Source: Garcia nutans
Taxonomy: Eukaryota; Streptophyta; Magnoliopsida; Malpighiales; Euphorbiaceae
Assembly: GCA_947685225.1 (NCBI GenBank)
Contig: CANTUV010000037.1
Span: 32,817,001 to 32,881,000 of the forward strand
Reading direction: 5' to 3'
DNA: 64,000 nucleotides
In this document: piece after piece, positions 44,510 through 56,659 of the stretch
Layout of the letters: every line of letters starts with the position of its first letter
Numbering within the stretch: the stretch's first letter is position 1
Position numbers and translations under genes: made by a program
Notes under the pieces: model-generated
The model's database searches: none
Told to the model about the DNA's origin: nothing
The model's input: the letters and a program-made list of their open reading frames with translations, nothing else

Positions 44510-44908
44510 CTATGGCAGTCGATAAATGTAACGTGTAGGCCAGCTTTGTCTCAGCTGATCCAAGTAGGTTTCAGTCAAGCAAGGCATGTCTAAATCGGGA
44601 GTGAAGTCAGAATCGTGAGGCTCAGCTCCGTACTGACAGCCAAGTCGGCAAGGATCATAGCATGTACCTTGACGAAGAGTATCAAGGGGAACATACATCA
44701 AGTATGTCTGCGTGGTGATACGAGAAATCTTCCACCAAGTTACCAACTAACGGATATTGACTTCAGCGTGTGATTGGATCCAGTCAACCCAGTCAGCATA
44801 TGAAGAAGCAGGATGGAGTAGCTTCATAGCTGAATGATGACATGGCAGATATCTGGCAAAATCCATGGATGGAGTATCAAGCAAACAAAGATGCTCCTGA
44901 AGCTAAAT
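44510..44908 (-). pseudogene. Antisense gene 2 of B, 3' exon (DUF7745-like)
   Basis: Minus-strand exon with a clear acceptor (TTTCTTCACAG, AG at 44910-44909). Its start reads I-(stop)-L-Q-E-H-L, which fits the family phrase around 'LLQ-I-W-L-x-E-H-L' if the TAG at 44905-44903 was tryptophan. Another stop is near 44750. 'GTCYDPCRLGCQYGAEPHD' resembles the C-terminal part of DUF7745 plant proteins. It ends at 44510-44512. The 5' exon is 55192-55809, beyond element F. Family assignment is from memory of consensus motifs. Confidence 0.6.
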
Positions 44909-44934
44909 CTGTGAAGAAAGAAGTAAATAAAAAA

Positions 44935-45222
44935 AAGTCCGCTAAGTTGAAAACCCGTAAGGGCAGCTTAGGCAAAAATTAGGACAGCTCGCTAGTTCAG
45001 AAAACCCATACGGGCGAACTAGGCAAAAATTAGAGTAATAAAAAATATATATAATAAAAAAAAGTCTGCTAAGTTGAAAACCCGCAAGGGAAGCTTAGGC
45101 AAAAATTAGGACAGCTCGCTAGTTCCAAAAACCCATATGGGCGGACTAGGCAAAAATTAGACCAATAAAGAAAAGAAAAAAGAAAACCTAAATTGAAAAC
45201 CCGAAAGGGTAGTTTAGGTAAT
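44935..45222 (+). repeat. Tandem repeats inside the intron of antisense gene 2
   Basis: About seven diverged units with AAAACCC(G/A)(T/C)A(A/C)GGGC and AGGCAAAAATTAG, some joined by AT-rich linkers (near 45038-45060). They lie between the antisense acceptor (44909) and F. 45218-45222 is F's left target duplication GTAAT. Confidence 0.8.
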
Positions 45223-47402
45223 TGTGAGCAGGGATTTTTGCCCCCACTCCCGGTGGAAAGGTTCTTACGACTTCAGCATTATTTAGGCTCGGGGCCTTAG
45301 AGAACACGAACCTAAGTCCGGAGAAAATGGAGTCGCCACTCGGATGGGCCGGGAAAAAGAAAGGGGTGGATGACTCGATTCCTAAGGAATCCCCAACCCC
45401 ATAATGGGTTCGAAAAGATGGGTACTTGTGGGGAAGGTGAGAAATGGCCCAACACCCCCACAATGCCTGGTTCATTGGAACCGGCCTCCTTTACAGGTCT
45501 TAATATTATAAAATTCTTAAATATAACAACATTATCCATATTACACACAATAATTAAAAGAAAGCATCATTATATTAAAAATCAAAACAATGTCCAAATG
45601 AAACAAATAAACGGACACCCATCTGAAGATGGAAACATGTCCTTACATCTAATGCCTAAATAGGACACCCACCGAAAGGTAGAAACATGTCCTTTACATT
45701 GGTTCTAAAATAGAAAAAGCAATTTAAATTACATGATATTTAACTAATGAGGTACCCACCAAGCGGAAACATACCTCTTACAACATTTGGAAACCTAAAT
45801 AAATTGATAAAAGTTAAATAACCATTCATAATTCATCAAAGGTATTAAACATCAATAGAAAGTAAACATCCATCCATGATAAATTAAATACAACAAGTGT
45901 TGAACTTAAATAAATTAATGCATATAAAATAAATCAAAGCATAATCAAATATAGAATTGAATAAGGCAAATAAAAATCTAAATCATACCTACTGTTTCCA
46001 TTTTGGGTTATTTATTTCATGTGTTTAGGATTTAGGATTTTTGGAATTAGGCTACTGTGAGTTTTTAGAGGAATTAAAATAGATTTTATGTTTTAAAAGG
46101 TTGGTAAAACTCTTTGATTAACCAAATTAGTGTTTGAAAGGTGAAATCATGAAACTAGGGTTTGAACACTTTAAAATACTTAGATTTGTGGTTCACAGTC
46201 ATTGAGTTAGGGTATTTAAGCTTACTGTGCCTAAATATGATTTTAAAGTTTTAAAGAATTAGGGCTTAAAGAATTTAGGTTCTAAAGGAGTTAGGGTTCA
46301 CTTGTTTTGATTCTAAAGTTGAATTAGGGTTTAGTGTTCTAGAATTAGGGTTTAATGTTCTTAGAATTAAGTTTTTAGAATTTGTAAATCAATTGATAAT
46401 TTTATGAAGTTTATGAAAGTAAACCAAACGAATTAAAGTTTATATGAATAGAAAAGATGTTTTTAGGATTTGTTGAAAGAAGCATAATCAAATTTTGGTT
46501 TTGAAGAAAAACATGTTCAATTAGGGTTTTGAAGTTTTGAAGAAACAAAAATTAATAACTTTAAACTTTTTGGTAAATAAAGCAACGAAATAAGATTTTC
46601 AAAGTATTTAGAAACAAAGGAAACTATTTAAGGTATTTAGAAACAAAGATCAAATAATAACATCTTCAAAGATTGAAGATTTGCGTGTGTAATCTTATGG
46701 ATCAAATCAATAATGAAGCTACTATAAGAAATAAAAAGAAATTAAAGATTCATACCTTCTATGTTGGTTCCTCCAAAAAAATTATTTTCTGGATGAGCAA
46801 CAAAACCAGTTGCTTCCTTTGATGAATTGTTAATAGCTTTCCTTGTTGCTCTCAAATCCAAAGTCTCAAATTCAAAGTTCCCTTCAAATTTCGATCCAAT
46901 TTCCCACTTCTCTCCTCCTTTTTTTGTGTTGTAATTGATCTTATTTATAGAAGTTTTTATGGTTTATTCCTAGTTGCTCACGGCATACAATGTTGAGTAA
47001 AAAAAGGAAATCGAAACCTAATTGTATTAGGTTTCAAAAAATTTGCGTCGGAAAATTTCGTGGGAGAAAAAAAACTGCTGCGAAAAAATTGAGCTAGCAA
47101 AAAAGCTGCCTCAGCCAGCTGCGGGCGAAACAATCCTGCGGGCCATTTCACTCACAGGCTTTTCCTACGAGCGAAATGGCCAAGCCATTTCTCCCACAGG
47201 AAAATCCTACGCAATCCAACTTTTTTTTTATTATTTTTATTATTATTTTTTATTTTTTGTTTATTATTTTAAAAGCAAATATTAATTACTTAAAATAAAA
47301 AAATTATTTTGGACTAATTAAAATATATTAGACAACACAAAAATTATTTTGGACTAATTAAAATATATTGGACCAGACCGGGTCAAAAATTAAGGGTCTA
47401 CA
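45223..47402 (-). repeat. Element F 3' LTR
   Basis: 2180 bp, minus strand. CG-rich cassette at about 47040-47215 with GCGAAATGGC and complements. Many TTAGGGTTT (AAACCCTAA on the element strand) motifs at about 46150-46510. Confidence 0.93.
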
Positions 47403-47417
47403 GTTTGCCCCTGCTTG
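47403..47417 (-). other. Element F polypurine tract
   Basis: On the element strand CAAGCAGGGGCAAAC directly precedes the 3' LTR. The B counterpart at 63128-63143 differs by few bases. Confidence 0.85.
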
Positions 47418-47494
47418 AACGATCTGAGACTTTAGTAAAAGAGAGTGAAAAGCAATAAGACTTAATTTTTGATGAGATGGTTATTTGAATTTGT

Positions 47495-48600
47495 TTTTGG
47501 ATTCTGGACCCAGTTCGAGTTCTGGACTTGATTTGGGTACTTGTACCAGAGATTGGGTACTTGGACCCGAGATTGAATTTGATTTGGGTACTTTGACCCA
47601 AGATTCGATTGAATTTGGGTACTTGGACCCAAGATTGGGTATTTCGACCCTAGATTGATTTGATTTTGGTACTTGGACCCGAGATCGGGTACTTAGACCC
47701 GAGATTAGGTACTTGGACCCGAGATTAGATTGAATTTGATTTGGGTACTTGGACCCGAAAATGGGTGCTTGGACCCGAGATTGGGTACTTGGACCCGAGC
47801 TTGAATTGATTTGGGTACTTGGACCCGAGATTGGGTGCTTGGACCCGAGATTAGATTTGATTTGGGTACTTGGACCCGAAATTGATTTGATTTGGGTACC
47901 TGGACTCGAGAATGGGTGCTTGGACCCGTGATTGATTTGATTTGGGTACTTGGACCCGAAATTTATTTGATTTGGGTACTTGGACCCAAGAATGGGTGCT
48001 TGGACCCGAGAATGGGTACTTGGACCTAAGACTGAATTGAATTTAGGTGCTTGGACTAGATATTGAATTGGAATTGGGTACTTGGACCCGAGATTGATTT
48101 GGATACTTGGGTACTTGGACCCGAGATTGATTTGATTTGGGTACTTAGACCCAAGATTGGGTACTTAGACCCGGGATTGGGTTTGGTTTGGGTACTTGGA
48201 CCTAGGATTGGGTACTTGGACCCGAGATTGATTTGGGTACTTAGAACCGAGATTGATTTTATTTGGGTACTTGGACCCTAGATTGATTTTATTTGGGTAC
48301 TTGGACCCGAGAATAGATTGAATTTGGGTACTTGGACCCAGGATTGGGTACTTGGACCCGAGACTGATTTGATTTGGGTACTTGGACCAGAGATTGGGTA
48401 CTTGGACCCGAGATTGATTTTATTTGGGTACTTGGACCAGAGAATGATTTGGGTTCTAGACCTGGTTTAAGTTCTGGACTCGAAAAAGATTTGGGTTCTG
48501 GACCCAAAATGATTTGGGTTATGGACCCGGTTCGAGTTCTGGACTTGAGAAAGATTTGGGTTCTGGACCCGGGATGATTTGGGTTCTGGACTCGGGATTT
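47495..48600 (-). repeat. Element F minisatellite before the 3' LTR
   Basis: Tens of copies of a roughly 20-bp unit around GGGTACTTGGACCCGAGATT with variable TTGATTTGATT spacers. The part nearest gag (about 48430-48600) has a different unit with GGGTTCTGGACCC, which is the reverse complement of the unit in B's minisatellite. Frames through the array code only low-complexity repeats. Confidence 0.92.
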
Positions 48601-50927
48601 AACTAAAATAATTTGCAAAAAATTTAGGTAATTTTTACATTGCACATATCTTCTCCTTGCCCCCTGCGTGGCAAGATATTCAAAATATTTTGTTTATGCA
48701 TAAACTCAAAAATTGAAAAGGAGAAGCGTTGCCACCTGTGTAGGCTCAAACCCATGATTTTTCTATGTGGGCTCTGATTGATGTTTTTACCGTCTAGTTC
48801 TTCGCATAAGCACGTATTTCTTCTTTTGCAAAACGACTGGAACTTTCTCAAGCAATGGGCTTTCCATGCCCCCCTGATCTGATATCTTCTTTTGATTCTT
48901 TACTTCACATAGTGTTGGCTGTTCACTTTGATAAAGAATAGACAATACAAGACAAGAAAGTGTGATGTGATATGCTCATGTATGCATGATATGCATGATA
49001 ATACTCACAGCGGTTTCATTGACTCATAGACCTAGGTGATCAGCAGAAGTAATCTCATTGGTTCCTTGTTGATGCTCGTTCAAGTGTTGTATTGGAATGA
49101 TCAAAAGCTTCGCATTTGTGGCTTTTATCTTCAAGATGTTGAAAACACGAGTGGTGGAGATCCTAAGTTGCAGAGTCAGGGATGCATCCATTTCAAACTA
49201 TATTTCAGCATGTCAGTTGGTAGTTTCTTCATAACTTTACCAATAATAATTTCCTTAGCCCAATTTGTCCTTTGGAGGTTCAACAGTTCAACATACTTCC
49301 CTTAACTTGAAGGCTTTGTATGGCAAAACTCTTTTTTTTTTTAATTTTGAATTTGAAATCAAATGTTGACTTTGCCAAATCAATGTCAATATACCTCAGG
49401 ACTTGATTTTCCAAATTAACATATCTATAACATGACAACCCTAGTTACTGTACTAAACTCGGGAGTCATTTCTATTTAAGCAAGAATTGTTGCACTTCAG
49501 ATAGGCACATACACATTACTTGTCCAAAGGTCTCATTTGAGTTTAAATATTGTCTATCTCATATGCATGCTTATCCAAACTATCTCCACTAATAGACTCT
49601 ACCTACCAAGAGAGATCAACAGGTCTTTGATAGGCATGAAATGGGGTCTATGAGGGACATGGGTTAAAGTGAAGGCCATTTTGAGATTGGAGCTGGTGTG
49701 ACACAAGGACAAACCTTCACACTACAAATTTCTTGTTGGAACTTTAGGCAGTTGGGAGTAACCTTGCTAGACTCTAAATTAATCTGGATCTTGATTAGGA
49801 CAGTCTTTGCCCTTGTAAAAAAGTTTAATACCAAAATTCGCTTCTTTTCTTCTTCTCCCTTTTCTTCCTTTTATTTTTCTTACTCTTCCCTTTCTTGGAG
49901 CACTTTATCATTATGTCCTTCTTCCTTGTAGGATTGTCAAGTACAAAACTTTCAAGAACTGAATGGTCTTTCTCCTTTTTCTCCAATTTTGATTGAATCT
50001 TTGGTTGGGTTGGACCAATGGAAGCCTTTTACTGCTTTAGGTAAAAGAGAACTCAGTTGGCTTTCTGAACCGCCTTTTTTAGGTTTATTATTTTTCTTCT
50101 TTTTATTTTATTTTATTTTCTTTCTTTTTTCTTTTTTTTCTCTTTTTTCTTTCTTTTTCTTTCTTTCTTTCCTTTTTTGGTTCTAGCTCAAACAGAGTTG
50201 TCTTGTTTGTACCAACTTGGGCTTCCAATAATGGATGAGTGGAGTAAGATAAATCTTCTTTAACGGGGATAAATCATTTGTTACTCTAATGTTGATGTTG
50301 TCTTGATATATTGGAGATAGTAAGTGAACTTCAACTACCCTTATGGTTTTGAGAACATCAACTACCCTTATGGTCTTGAAAACATCAACTACCCTTATGG
50401 TCTTGAGAACTTCAATTATCTTCATGGTCTTGACTAGTCATTTCTTTCTTTGATCTTCTTACCTCTTCACCTTAATGATCATAAGACTTGCCAAAAGTAT
50501 CACAACAGCTCAGGGCAGGTTGTTGGGTTATATGCCAATGAAAAGAAAGCTAAAATTTTATGAAGGCTCAAAGGGACAACTAGGGATTGATGTTTAATTG
50601 GGTGGATACTAGTTGTTGGCTAACCAAACAATGCCTAGATCATTTCTCTCTTAAATAAGCAGAGTTCAATTTTGCCTTGAAAGTTTGTCTAAGCATGGTC
50701 TAAGACTGACTAGGACCTAGACAAAGGTAATTATGCAGGAGCCCTCTCTAAGTTAGCATACACAACTCAATGCTATAGAGCAATTCCCTCACCTAGTAAA
50801 GTCATTCAAGTCATGATGCCTAGACACATTAATTTATGAACATCAAGCTAGATTCCTCATCGGTTGAGCACCAAAATGAATAAAGACCAACCAAATTTTT
50901 GATAAAAGTAATTTATTTCAAGTGACT
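48601..50927 (-). other. Element F non-coding spacer
   Basis: Corresponds to A's spacer 29803-31678 plus sequence beyond A's breakpoint. It includes a T-rich stretch at 50080-50180 and the short shared frame 50425-50183. No pol remnant. Confidence 0.8.
50183..50425 (-). CDS. Short frame shared with element A (uncertain)
   Basis: 80 codons with about four copies of a 9-residue repeat (27-bp unit), then 'RVTNDLSPLKKIYLTPLIHY'. Compared with A at 30287-30505, copy number differs by whole units and there is a 6-bp in-frame difference. Not recognised. Could be chance preservation. Confidence 0.3.
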   Translation of the reverse strand: MKIIEVLKTIRVVDVFKTIRVVDVLKTIRVVEVHLLSPIYQDNINIRVTNDLSPLKKIYLTPLIHYWKPKLVQTRQLCLS

Positions 50928-51836
50928 TTAAATTTGAAAAACACAATAGTTCCAAAAAAGAAAGTAAAATTGAAAAGCAACATTCATGCTAAGGAAAGTT
51001 CGTTGAGTTGGAGTCGAAGATACTTCATTTATTTTGACATCTAAAGGGCAATAATTTTCTCCATCATCAAGGATCATTGCTTCATCATCCACAGTTAGTC
51101 CAAGCTTGCTTAGTAGCATATCATCTTTAGCAGCTTCTCTATCCATATCATGACAAGGTGATAAGACAAAACTCTTCATGAAAGTTGTAAGCGATGATGC
51201 TCATATAAATTTAGGCTGAGGATTATTCTTAGTGTTGGGCTTATTAGGCTCAGGCAGCTTTCCACTGTCAATCAAATCTTGGATTTCATGCCTTAATCGA
51301 ACACATTTATTTGTCTCATGCCCTTGCATTTGATGGAATTGACAGAAGACCTTGGCATCAAAATTTGGCGGTAGAGGCTTATGTAGAGGCCGAGGTGCCA
51401 ATGGTTGTAGCAAATCCATTTTCATTAGATTTTCTAACATCTTTGACAAAGGCTCCCTTAAGTTTGAAAATTTATGCTTCTTTGTTGGCTTAGTTGTTGC
51501 ATCTTTCTCAACACCTCCCCTTTCCCTTTGACTTTGCCCACTAGGGTGATAGCCGCTCTTATTACTCCACTTAGATAGCACATGGTTCGGTTGGTCTTGT
51601 AGAATAGGGATTGATTTTTCATTTTTCATTCGATCTCTATCAGTAGACATGTTCCTTGTTAATGCTGCCTTTTCCTTCTTTCTTATGTCAATGGGAGATG
51701 CCTCATTAGCATTGTTGATAATCTCTAGAATTTGAATCAACTGGGTCTTCATAATTTCAACTAATTGATCTTGTAGCTTAGCCATCCTAGCTTTGACAAC
51801 TTCATCGATTATATCCCTTAGCTGGTTTGCATCCAT
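50928..51836 (-). pseudogene. gag: Element F gag lacking the capsid core
   Basis: Frame 51836-51201 starts M-D-A-N-Q-L and has an N-terminal helix matching A and B. It then passes directly to a basic linker and the C-terminal 'LQPLAPRPLHKPLPPNFD' and 'QMQGHETNKCVRLRHEIQDL'. The central section with 'GTGNPHLH' and 'VDYVKRW' present in A and B is absent. A stop at 51201-51203 is followed by an acidic C-terminal frame (51179-50928). This is an internal deletion that keeps the frame, so F's protein could not form a normal capsid by itself. Confidence 0.8.
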
Positions 51837-53008
51837 CCTTCCAATGAAGCACTTAAATCAAAAATCAATGTTGTAGGTGGTATCGTCGTATGCTCTTGAA
51901 TTGCTATACCTCAGGTCTATGAGCCAGAAAGGATCAATGATATGAGATGCAAATGTATGTATGCATGTATGCACAAACAATAAACAAACAAGGATAAATA
52001 GGACATTCCTTCCAACCTTATAACATCCACACATAAATGGTGAGTCTCTTTTCCTAGGTATATGGTTAACAATATACCAACATGGGGTATCTTATTTTTG
52101 AATAATCCCCTCGGATGTTTCAACCAATAGTTATATTTTGGAAAATGGAAATCAATCCATGATAACTCCCATTAATTAGGTTTTAATCCATTCAACCAAC
52201 TAAAGTAGTTTTTATGCTATATTGGATTAAAACTAAATTAAGAGGTTTATTATGAATAGATTTCTCACTTGAAAAAGGTAACTAATAATTCATGCCAAAA
52301 ACAAGCCCATGGTTAATTTATTCTTAGTATAAACTAGGCCCACAATTGATATTTGGTATTTCGTAATTGACCTAAATAATTTGCAAGCTCTTTGTAAGAA
52401 AAGGTTGGATGAAAATAATTCTATTTCTAAGCCCATTGTAAAAAGATTTTAGGAAAAATGGATTTTGGGGTTAGTATTTGGGCCATGAGCAAAAAGAATT
52501 TTTGATTTATTTATGGAAAAAATTTTATGTCCAAAGACCATCTTGAAAAGTTTTGAAAATAGCTTTGGTCATTTGGACTTTAAAGAAAAATTTATTTTGA
52601 GCTTACAATACACTTAGGTCATATTAGAAAAAGAACAAACCAAATAAGCCATGATTTAAGCCAAGATAAATTAACCATAGTCAATCAACATGCATTTAGG
52701 GTACAACCTAAGGAAAGCAAGTAGGCCAATTACATGAGCTTTAGTCTTTGGCTAAAAAGGCTTAGGTTCCCATAGTAAATATATACCAAATGGTACGAGG
52801 CTATGAGTGGTTATGCCATGCTCGATCTCCATACCTTGAGTGAAAGTATGGTATCCCTTACATAACACAACACGGGTAACACGGGCGTCCTAACTCACGC
52901 ACACAATGAAATCTAATATGATGCAATGGATAATGTCATTATAAGAAAGAATAGAATAATATAAAGACCAACCGAATCAACTTCTCTTATCCCCAGAGGA
53001 GTCGCCAC
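51837..53008 (-). other. Element F leader and primer binding site
   Basis: The primer site is the reverse complement of 52992-53008 (TGGCGACTCCTCTGGGG), one base from the LTR, tRNA-Arg type with one mismatch. The leader parallels B's 34124-35291. Confidence 0.82.
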
Positions 53009-55183
53009 TGTGAGCGGAGATTTTTGCCCCCACTCCCGGTGGAATGGTTCTTGCGACTTCGGTACTATTTAGGCTCGGGGGCTTAGAGAACACGGACCTA
53101 AGTCAGGAGAAAATGGAGTCACCACCCGGACGGGCCGGGAAAAAGAAAGGGGTGGATGACTTGATTCCTAAGGAATCTCCAACCCCTAATGAGTTTGGAA
53201 AGTTGGGTACGTTTGGGGAAGGTGAGAAATGGCCCAGCACCCCCACAACGCCCGGTTCATTAGAACCGGCCTCCTTTACAGGTCTTAATATTATAAATTT
53301 CTTAAATATAACAACATTATCCATATTACACACAATAATTAAAAGGAAGCATCATTATATTAAAAATAAAAACAATGCCAAAACGAAACAAATAAACGGA
53401 CACCCATCCGAAGATGGAAACATGTCCTTACATCTCATGCCTAAATAGGACACCCACCGAAAGGTAGACACACGTACTTTACATTGGTTCTAAAATAGAA
53501 AAGCAATTTAAATTACTTGATATTTAACTAATGAGGTACCCACCAAGTGGAAACATACCTCTTACAACATTTGGAAACCTAAATAAATTGATAAAAGTTA
53601 AATAACCATTCATAATTCATCAAAGGTATTAAACATCAATAGAAAGTAAACATTCATCCATGATAAATTAAATGCAACAAGTGTTGAGCTTAAATAAATT
53701 AAAGCATATAAAATAAATCAAAGCATAATCAAATATAGAATTGAATAAGGCAAATAAAAATCTAAATTATAGCTACTGTTTCCATTTTGGGTTATTTATT
53801 TCATGTGTTTAGGATTTTGGAATTTGTGGAATTAGGCTACTGTGAGTTTTTAGAGGAATTAAAATAGATTTTATGTTTTAAAAGGTTGGTAAAACTCTTT
53901 GATTAACCAAATTAGTGTTTGAAAGGTGAAATCATGAAACTAGGGTTTGAACACTTTAAAATACTTAGATTTGTGATTCACAGTCATTGAGTTAGGGTAT
54001 TTAAGCTTACTGTGCCTAAATATGGTTTTAAAGTTTTAAAGAATTAGGGCTTAGAAAAATTAGGATTTAGGTTCTAAAGGAGTTAGGGTTCACTTGTTTT
54101 GATTCTAAAGTTGAATTAGGGTTTAGTGTTCTAGAATTAGGGTTTAATGTTCTTAGAATTAAGTTTTTAGAATTTGTAAATCAATTGATAATTTTATGAA
54201 GTTTATGAAAGTAAACCAAACGAATTAAAGTTTATATGAATAGAAAAGATGTTTTTAGGATTTGTTGAAAGAAACATAATCAAATTTTTGTTTTGAAGAA
54301 AAACATGTTCAATTAGGGTTTTGATGTTTTGAAGAAACAAAAATTAATAACTTTAAACTTTTTGGAAAATAAAGCAACGAAATAAGATTTTCAAAGTATT
54401 TAGAAACAAAGGAAACTATTTAAGGTATTTACAAACATAGATCAAATAATAACATCTTCAAAGATTGAAGATTTGCATGTGTAATCTTATGGATCAAATC
54501 AATAATGAAGCTATTGTAAGAAATAAAAAGAAATTAAAGATTCATACCTTCTGCGTTGGTTCCTCCAAAAAAATTATTTTCTGGATGGGCAAAGACAAAA
54601 GTAGTTGCTGCCTTTGATGAATTGTTAATAGCTTTCCTTGTTGCTCTCAGATTCGAAGTCTCAAATTCAAAGTTCTCTTCAAATTTCGATCCAATTTCTC
54701 ACTTCTCTCCTCCTTTTTTTGTGTTGTAATTTATCTTATTTCTAGAAGTTTTTATAGCTTATTCCTAGTTGCTCATGACATACAATATTGAATAAGAAAA
54801 GGAAACTGAAACCTAATTGTATTAGGTTTCGAAAATTTGCATCGGAAAATTTTGCTAGCGAAAAAAAACTGCTGCTGAAAAATTGCGCTGGCGAAAAAAA
54901 TTGCCGCAGGAAAAATTGCACTGGCTAAAAAGCTGCCGCAGCTGGCTGCGGGCCATTTCGCCCGCAGGAAAATCATGCAGGCGAAATGGCCTTTGGCCAT
55001 TTCACCGCAATCCAACTTTTTTATTTTTATGTTTTTTTGTTTATTATTTTAAAAGCAAATATTACTTACTTAAAATAACAAAAATTATTTTGGACTAATT
55101 AAAATATATTAGACAACACAAAATTTATTTTGGGCTAATTATAATATATTGGACCGGACCGGGTCAAAAATTAAGGGTCTACA
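53009..55183 (-). repeat. Element F 5' LTR
   Basis: 2175 bp, minus strand. Cassette of GCGAAATGGC units at about 54838-55012, AACCCTAA motifs at about 53940-54320. Most of it is nearly identical to the 3' LTR; the R/U5-side 270 bp differ more. Confidence 0.93.
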
Positions 55184-55191
55184 GTAATTAC

Positions 55192-55809
55192 CTAAAGCAG
55201 CAACGGACTCCCAGTCAGTCTCTTTGACAGTCCTGATTTAAGTCGGTCAAATCCAACTAAAGTCTCGGCTAAGATCATAGGTACCGACGACAAGCCTCCT
55301 TCCATTTTGTCCATAATATCCAATACTCATGGATCAATATCGCCGTTGGTAGAGACAAGAAGGAATTGGTCGAGCAAGCAAAGACAAAGCATGCGTCCCC
55401 ATGCCTTAGTAGGAGCCAAATGAGAGAGACAAAAATCAATCAAGGGAGCAAGTAGAATTTTTTCACCTCTCATCAACTGAAGAACTTCGGGTTTTGGAAT
55501 TTGAAATAACGTCTGCATCTTTTGTTGAGTTTTGGAAATCAATGTGGGTAACGCCATTTGTTGATTATTTGGATATCCAAGGATGGCCTCAAATTCTTCA
55601 ATCAAGGGACATATTTCAAAGCCATTAATTTTAAATGCCCTAGAATCCATATTCCAAAAGGAAGACATGGCATGTAAGAAAGAGTAGTCCAATTTAACAT
55701 TTTGAAAACACTTTAAAATATCAAGTTTTGACCATGAAATTTGCTTCTAGTGAATGGCATCCATATTCTTAAACAAAATTTTTATCTTCTTTAAATGATG
55801 TTCGGTCAT
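55192..55809 (-). pseudogene. Antisense gene 2 of B, 5' exon (DUF7745-like)
   Basis: ATG at 55809, about 100 bp downstream of a TATA box (55914-55907). The first 20 codons end at a TAG (55749-55747), after which the same frame runs through 'FWNMDSRAFKINGFEICPL' and 'IEEFEAILGYP', resembling the N-terminal part of DUF7745 plant proteins, to 55327 and a stop. 'VPMILAETLVGFDRLKSG' follows in another frame near 55290-55240. The exon ends at 55192 before GT (55191-55190). F is inserted 8 bp into the intron. It runs against B's gag-pol. Cellular function of this family is not known to me. Confidence 0.62.
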
Positions 55810-55906
55810 GATGGATGAATGAAGAAAAATTAAAATTGTTAAAAGAGTTTTTACGTTGAAATGGAAAATATTTTGGCTTTTGTATTAAATTAGGCGTAAA
55901 AGGTGA

Positions 55907-55914
55907 TTTATATA
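55907..55914 (-). promoter_or_regulatory. TATA box of antisense gene 2
   Basis: TATATAAA on the minus strand within CTTCTATATAAATCACC. Matches in context the TATA of antisense gene 1 (CTCTATATAAACCCAC at 61786-61779). Confidence 0.55.
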
Positions 55915-56206
55915 GAAGAAACAAACCTTTCCTAAAGTTAAAAGGAAAAGGTGATGGGAAAGGGTGAGACCATATGGCATAAGGAAAGGAATTAGCAATG
56001 AATTTCCTTTATCGCGTTGAATTTGGTTTAGCAAAGGGATGTGGCTATGAATTATGAAATTGTGATGTACAGTGATAAAAAAAATATGAAAAAGAAAGTT
56101 TAGTAATTGTGATGCACTAATGATGAAAAGTGAAAAAAAAAGTTACAGTAAAGATGGAAATTGTATTTTTTCATTATTGTACAATATTATAAAATTGATA
56201 CAATAT
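55915..56206. other. Intergenic region between the two antisense genes
   Basis: AT-rich. 'GTGATG' phrases repeat near 56055-56125. Would hold the upstream promoter of gene 2 and the terminator of gene 1. No ORF. Confidence 0.5.
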
Positions 56207-56659
56207 TTATACATCACTAAGAGGGAAGTCGTAGGTCATCAAATAAAGCCCTGAAAAAGTCGTCGCCTGTTGGAGGAGGGGCAAATTACTCGTCCCGGGA
56301 TCACCCGAAGCAGGAGCACCAAAATCCTCATTAGAAGCAGACGAAAGGATCTCATGGTCATCAGTCTGGGGGCCTCTTGATGAAGAAGCGTCAGGATCCC
56401 TCATTCCTTGAAATCATAAGTCTCAAAAATTTTGTTCGGATTGATGATATAAATTTTCAAAATGAGAAGCCTGCTGAAGACTTGCAGCCAACTCTTCTTG
56501 AAGTTTCTTATTTTGATCTTCAAGCATCCGCTGTGAGCCACATAGGAAAAAAAGGTAAGAGCATACATAATCATGCATACATATAGCATAAATTACCATG
56601 AAATAAGAGAACTCACCAGGTAAATCATATCAATGCCCTGCGGATGAGATGGCATATCT

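Larger units (their letters stand above)
45223..55183 (-). mobile_element. Element F: complete gag-only Tat-clade element, minus strand
   Basis: Two LTRs (5' LTR 53009-55183, 3' LTR 45223-47402) with ends TGTAGACCC and GCTCACA, and target duplication GTAAT at 45218-45222 and 55184-55188. Inside, in element direction, are the tRNA-Arg-type primer site, leader, a gag that lacks its core, a long non-coding spacer, a minisatellite and a polypurine tract. There is no pol. LTR and gag similarity make B-like elements its likely source of enzymes. It sits in the intron of B's antisense gene 2, just past the splice donor. Confidence 0.93.

Noticed and set aside
47749..48645. Several open frames with W-V-L-G-P-E type repeats on both strands
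   Set aside because: Produced by the F minisatellite, whose unit length often keeps a frame open; not genes.
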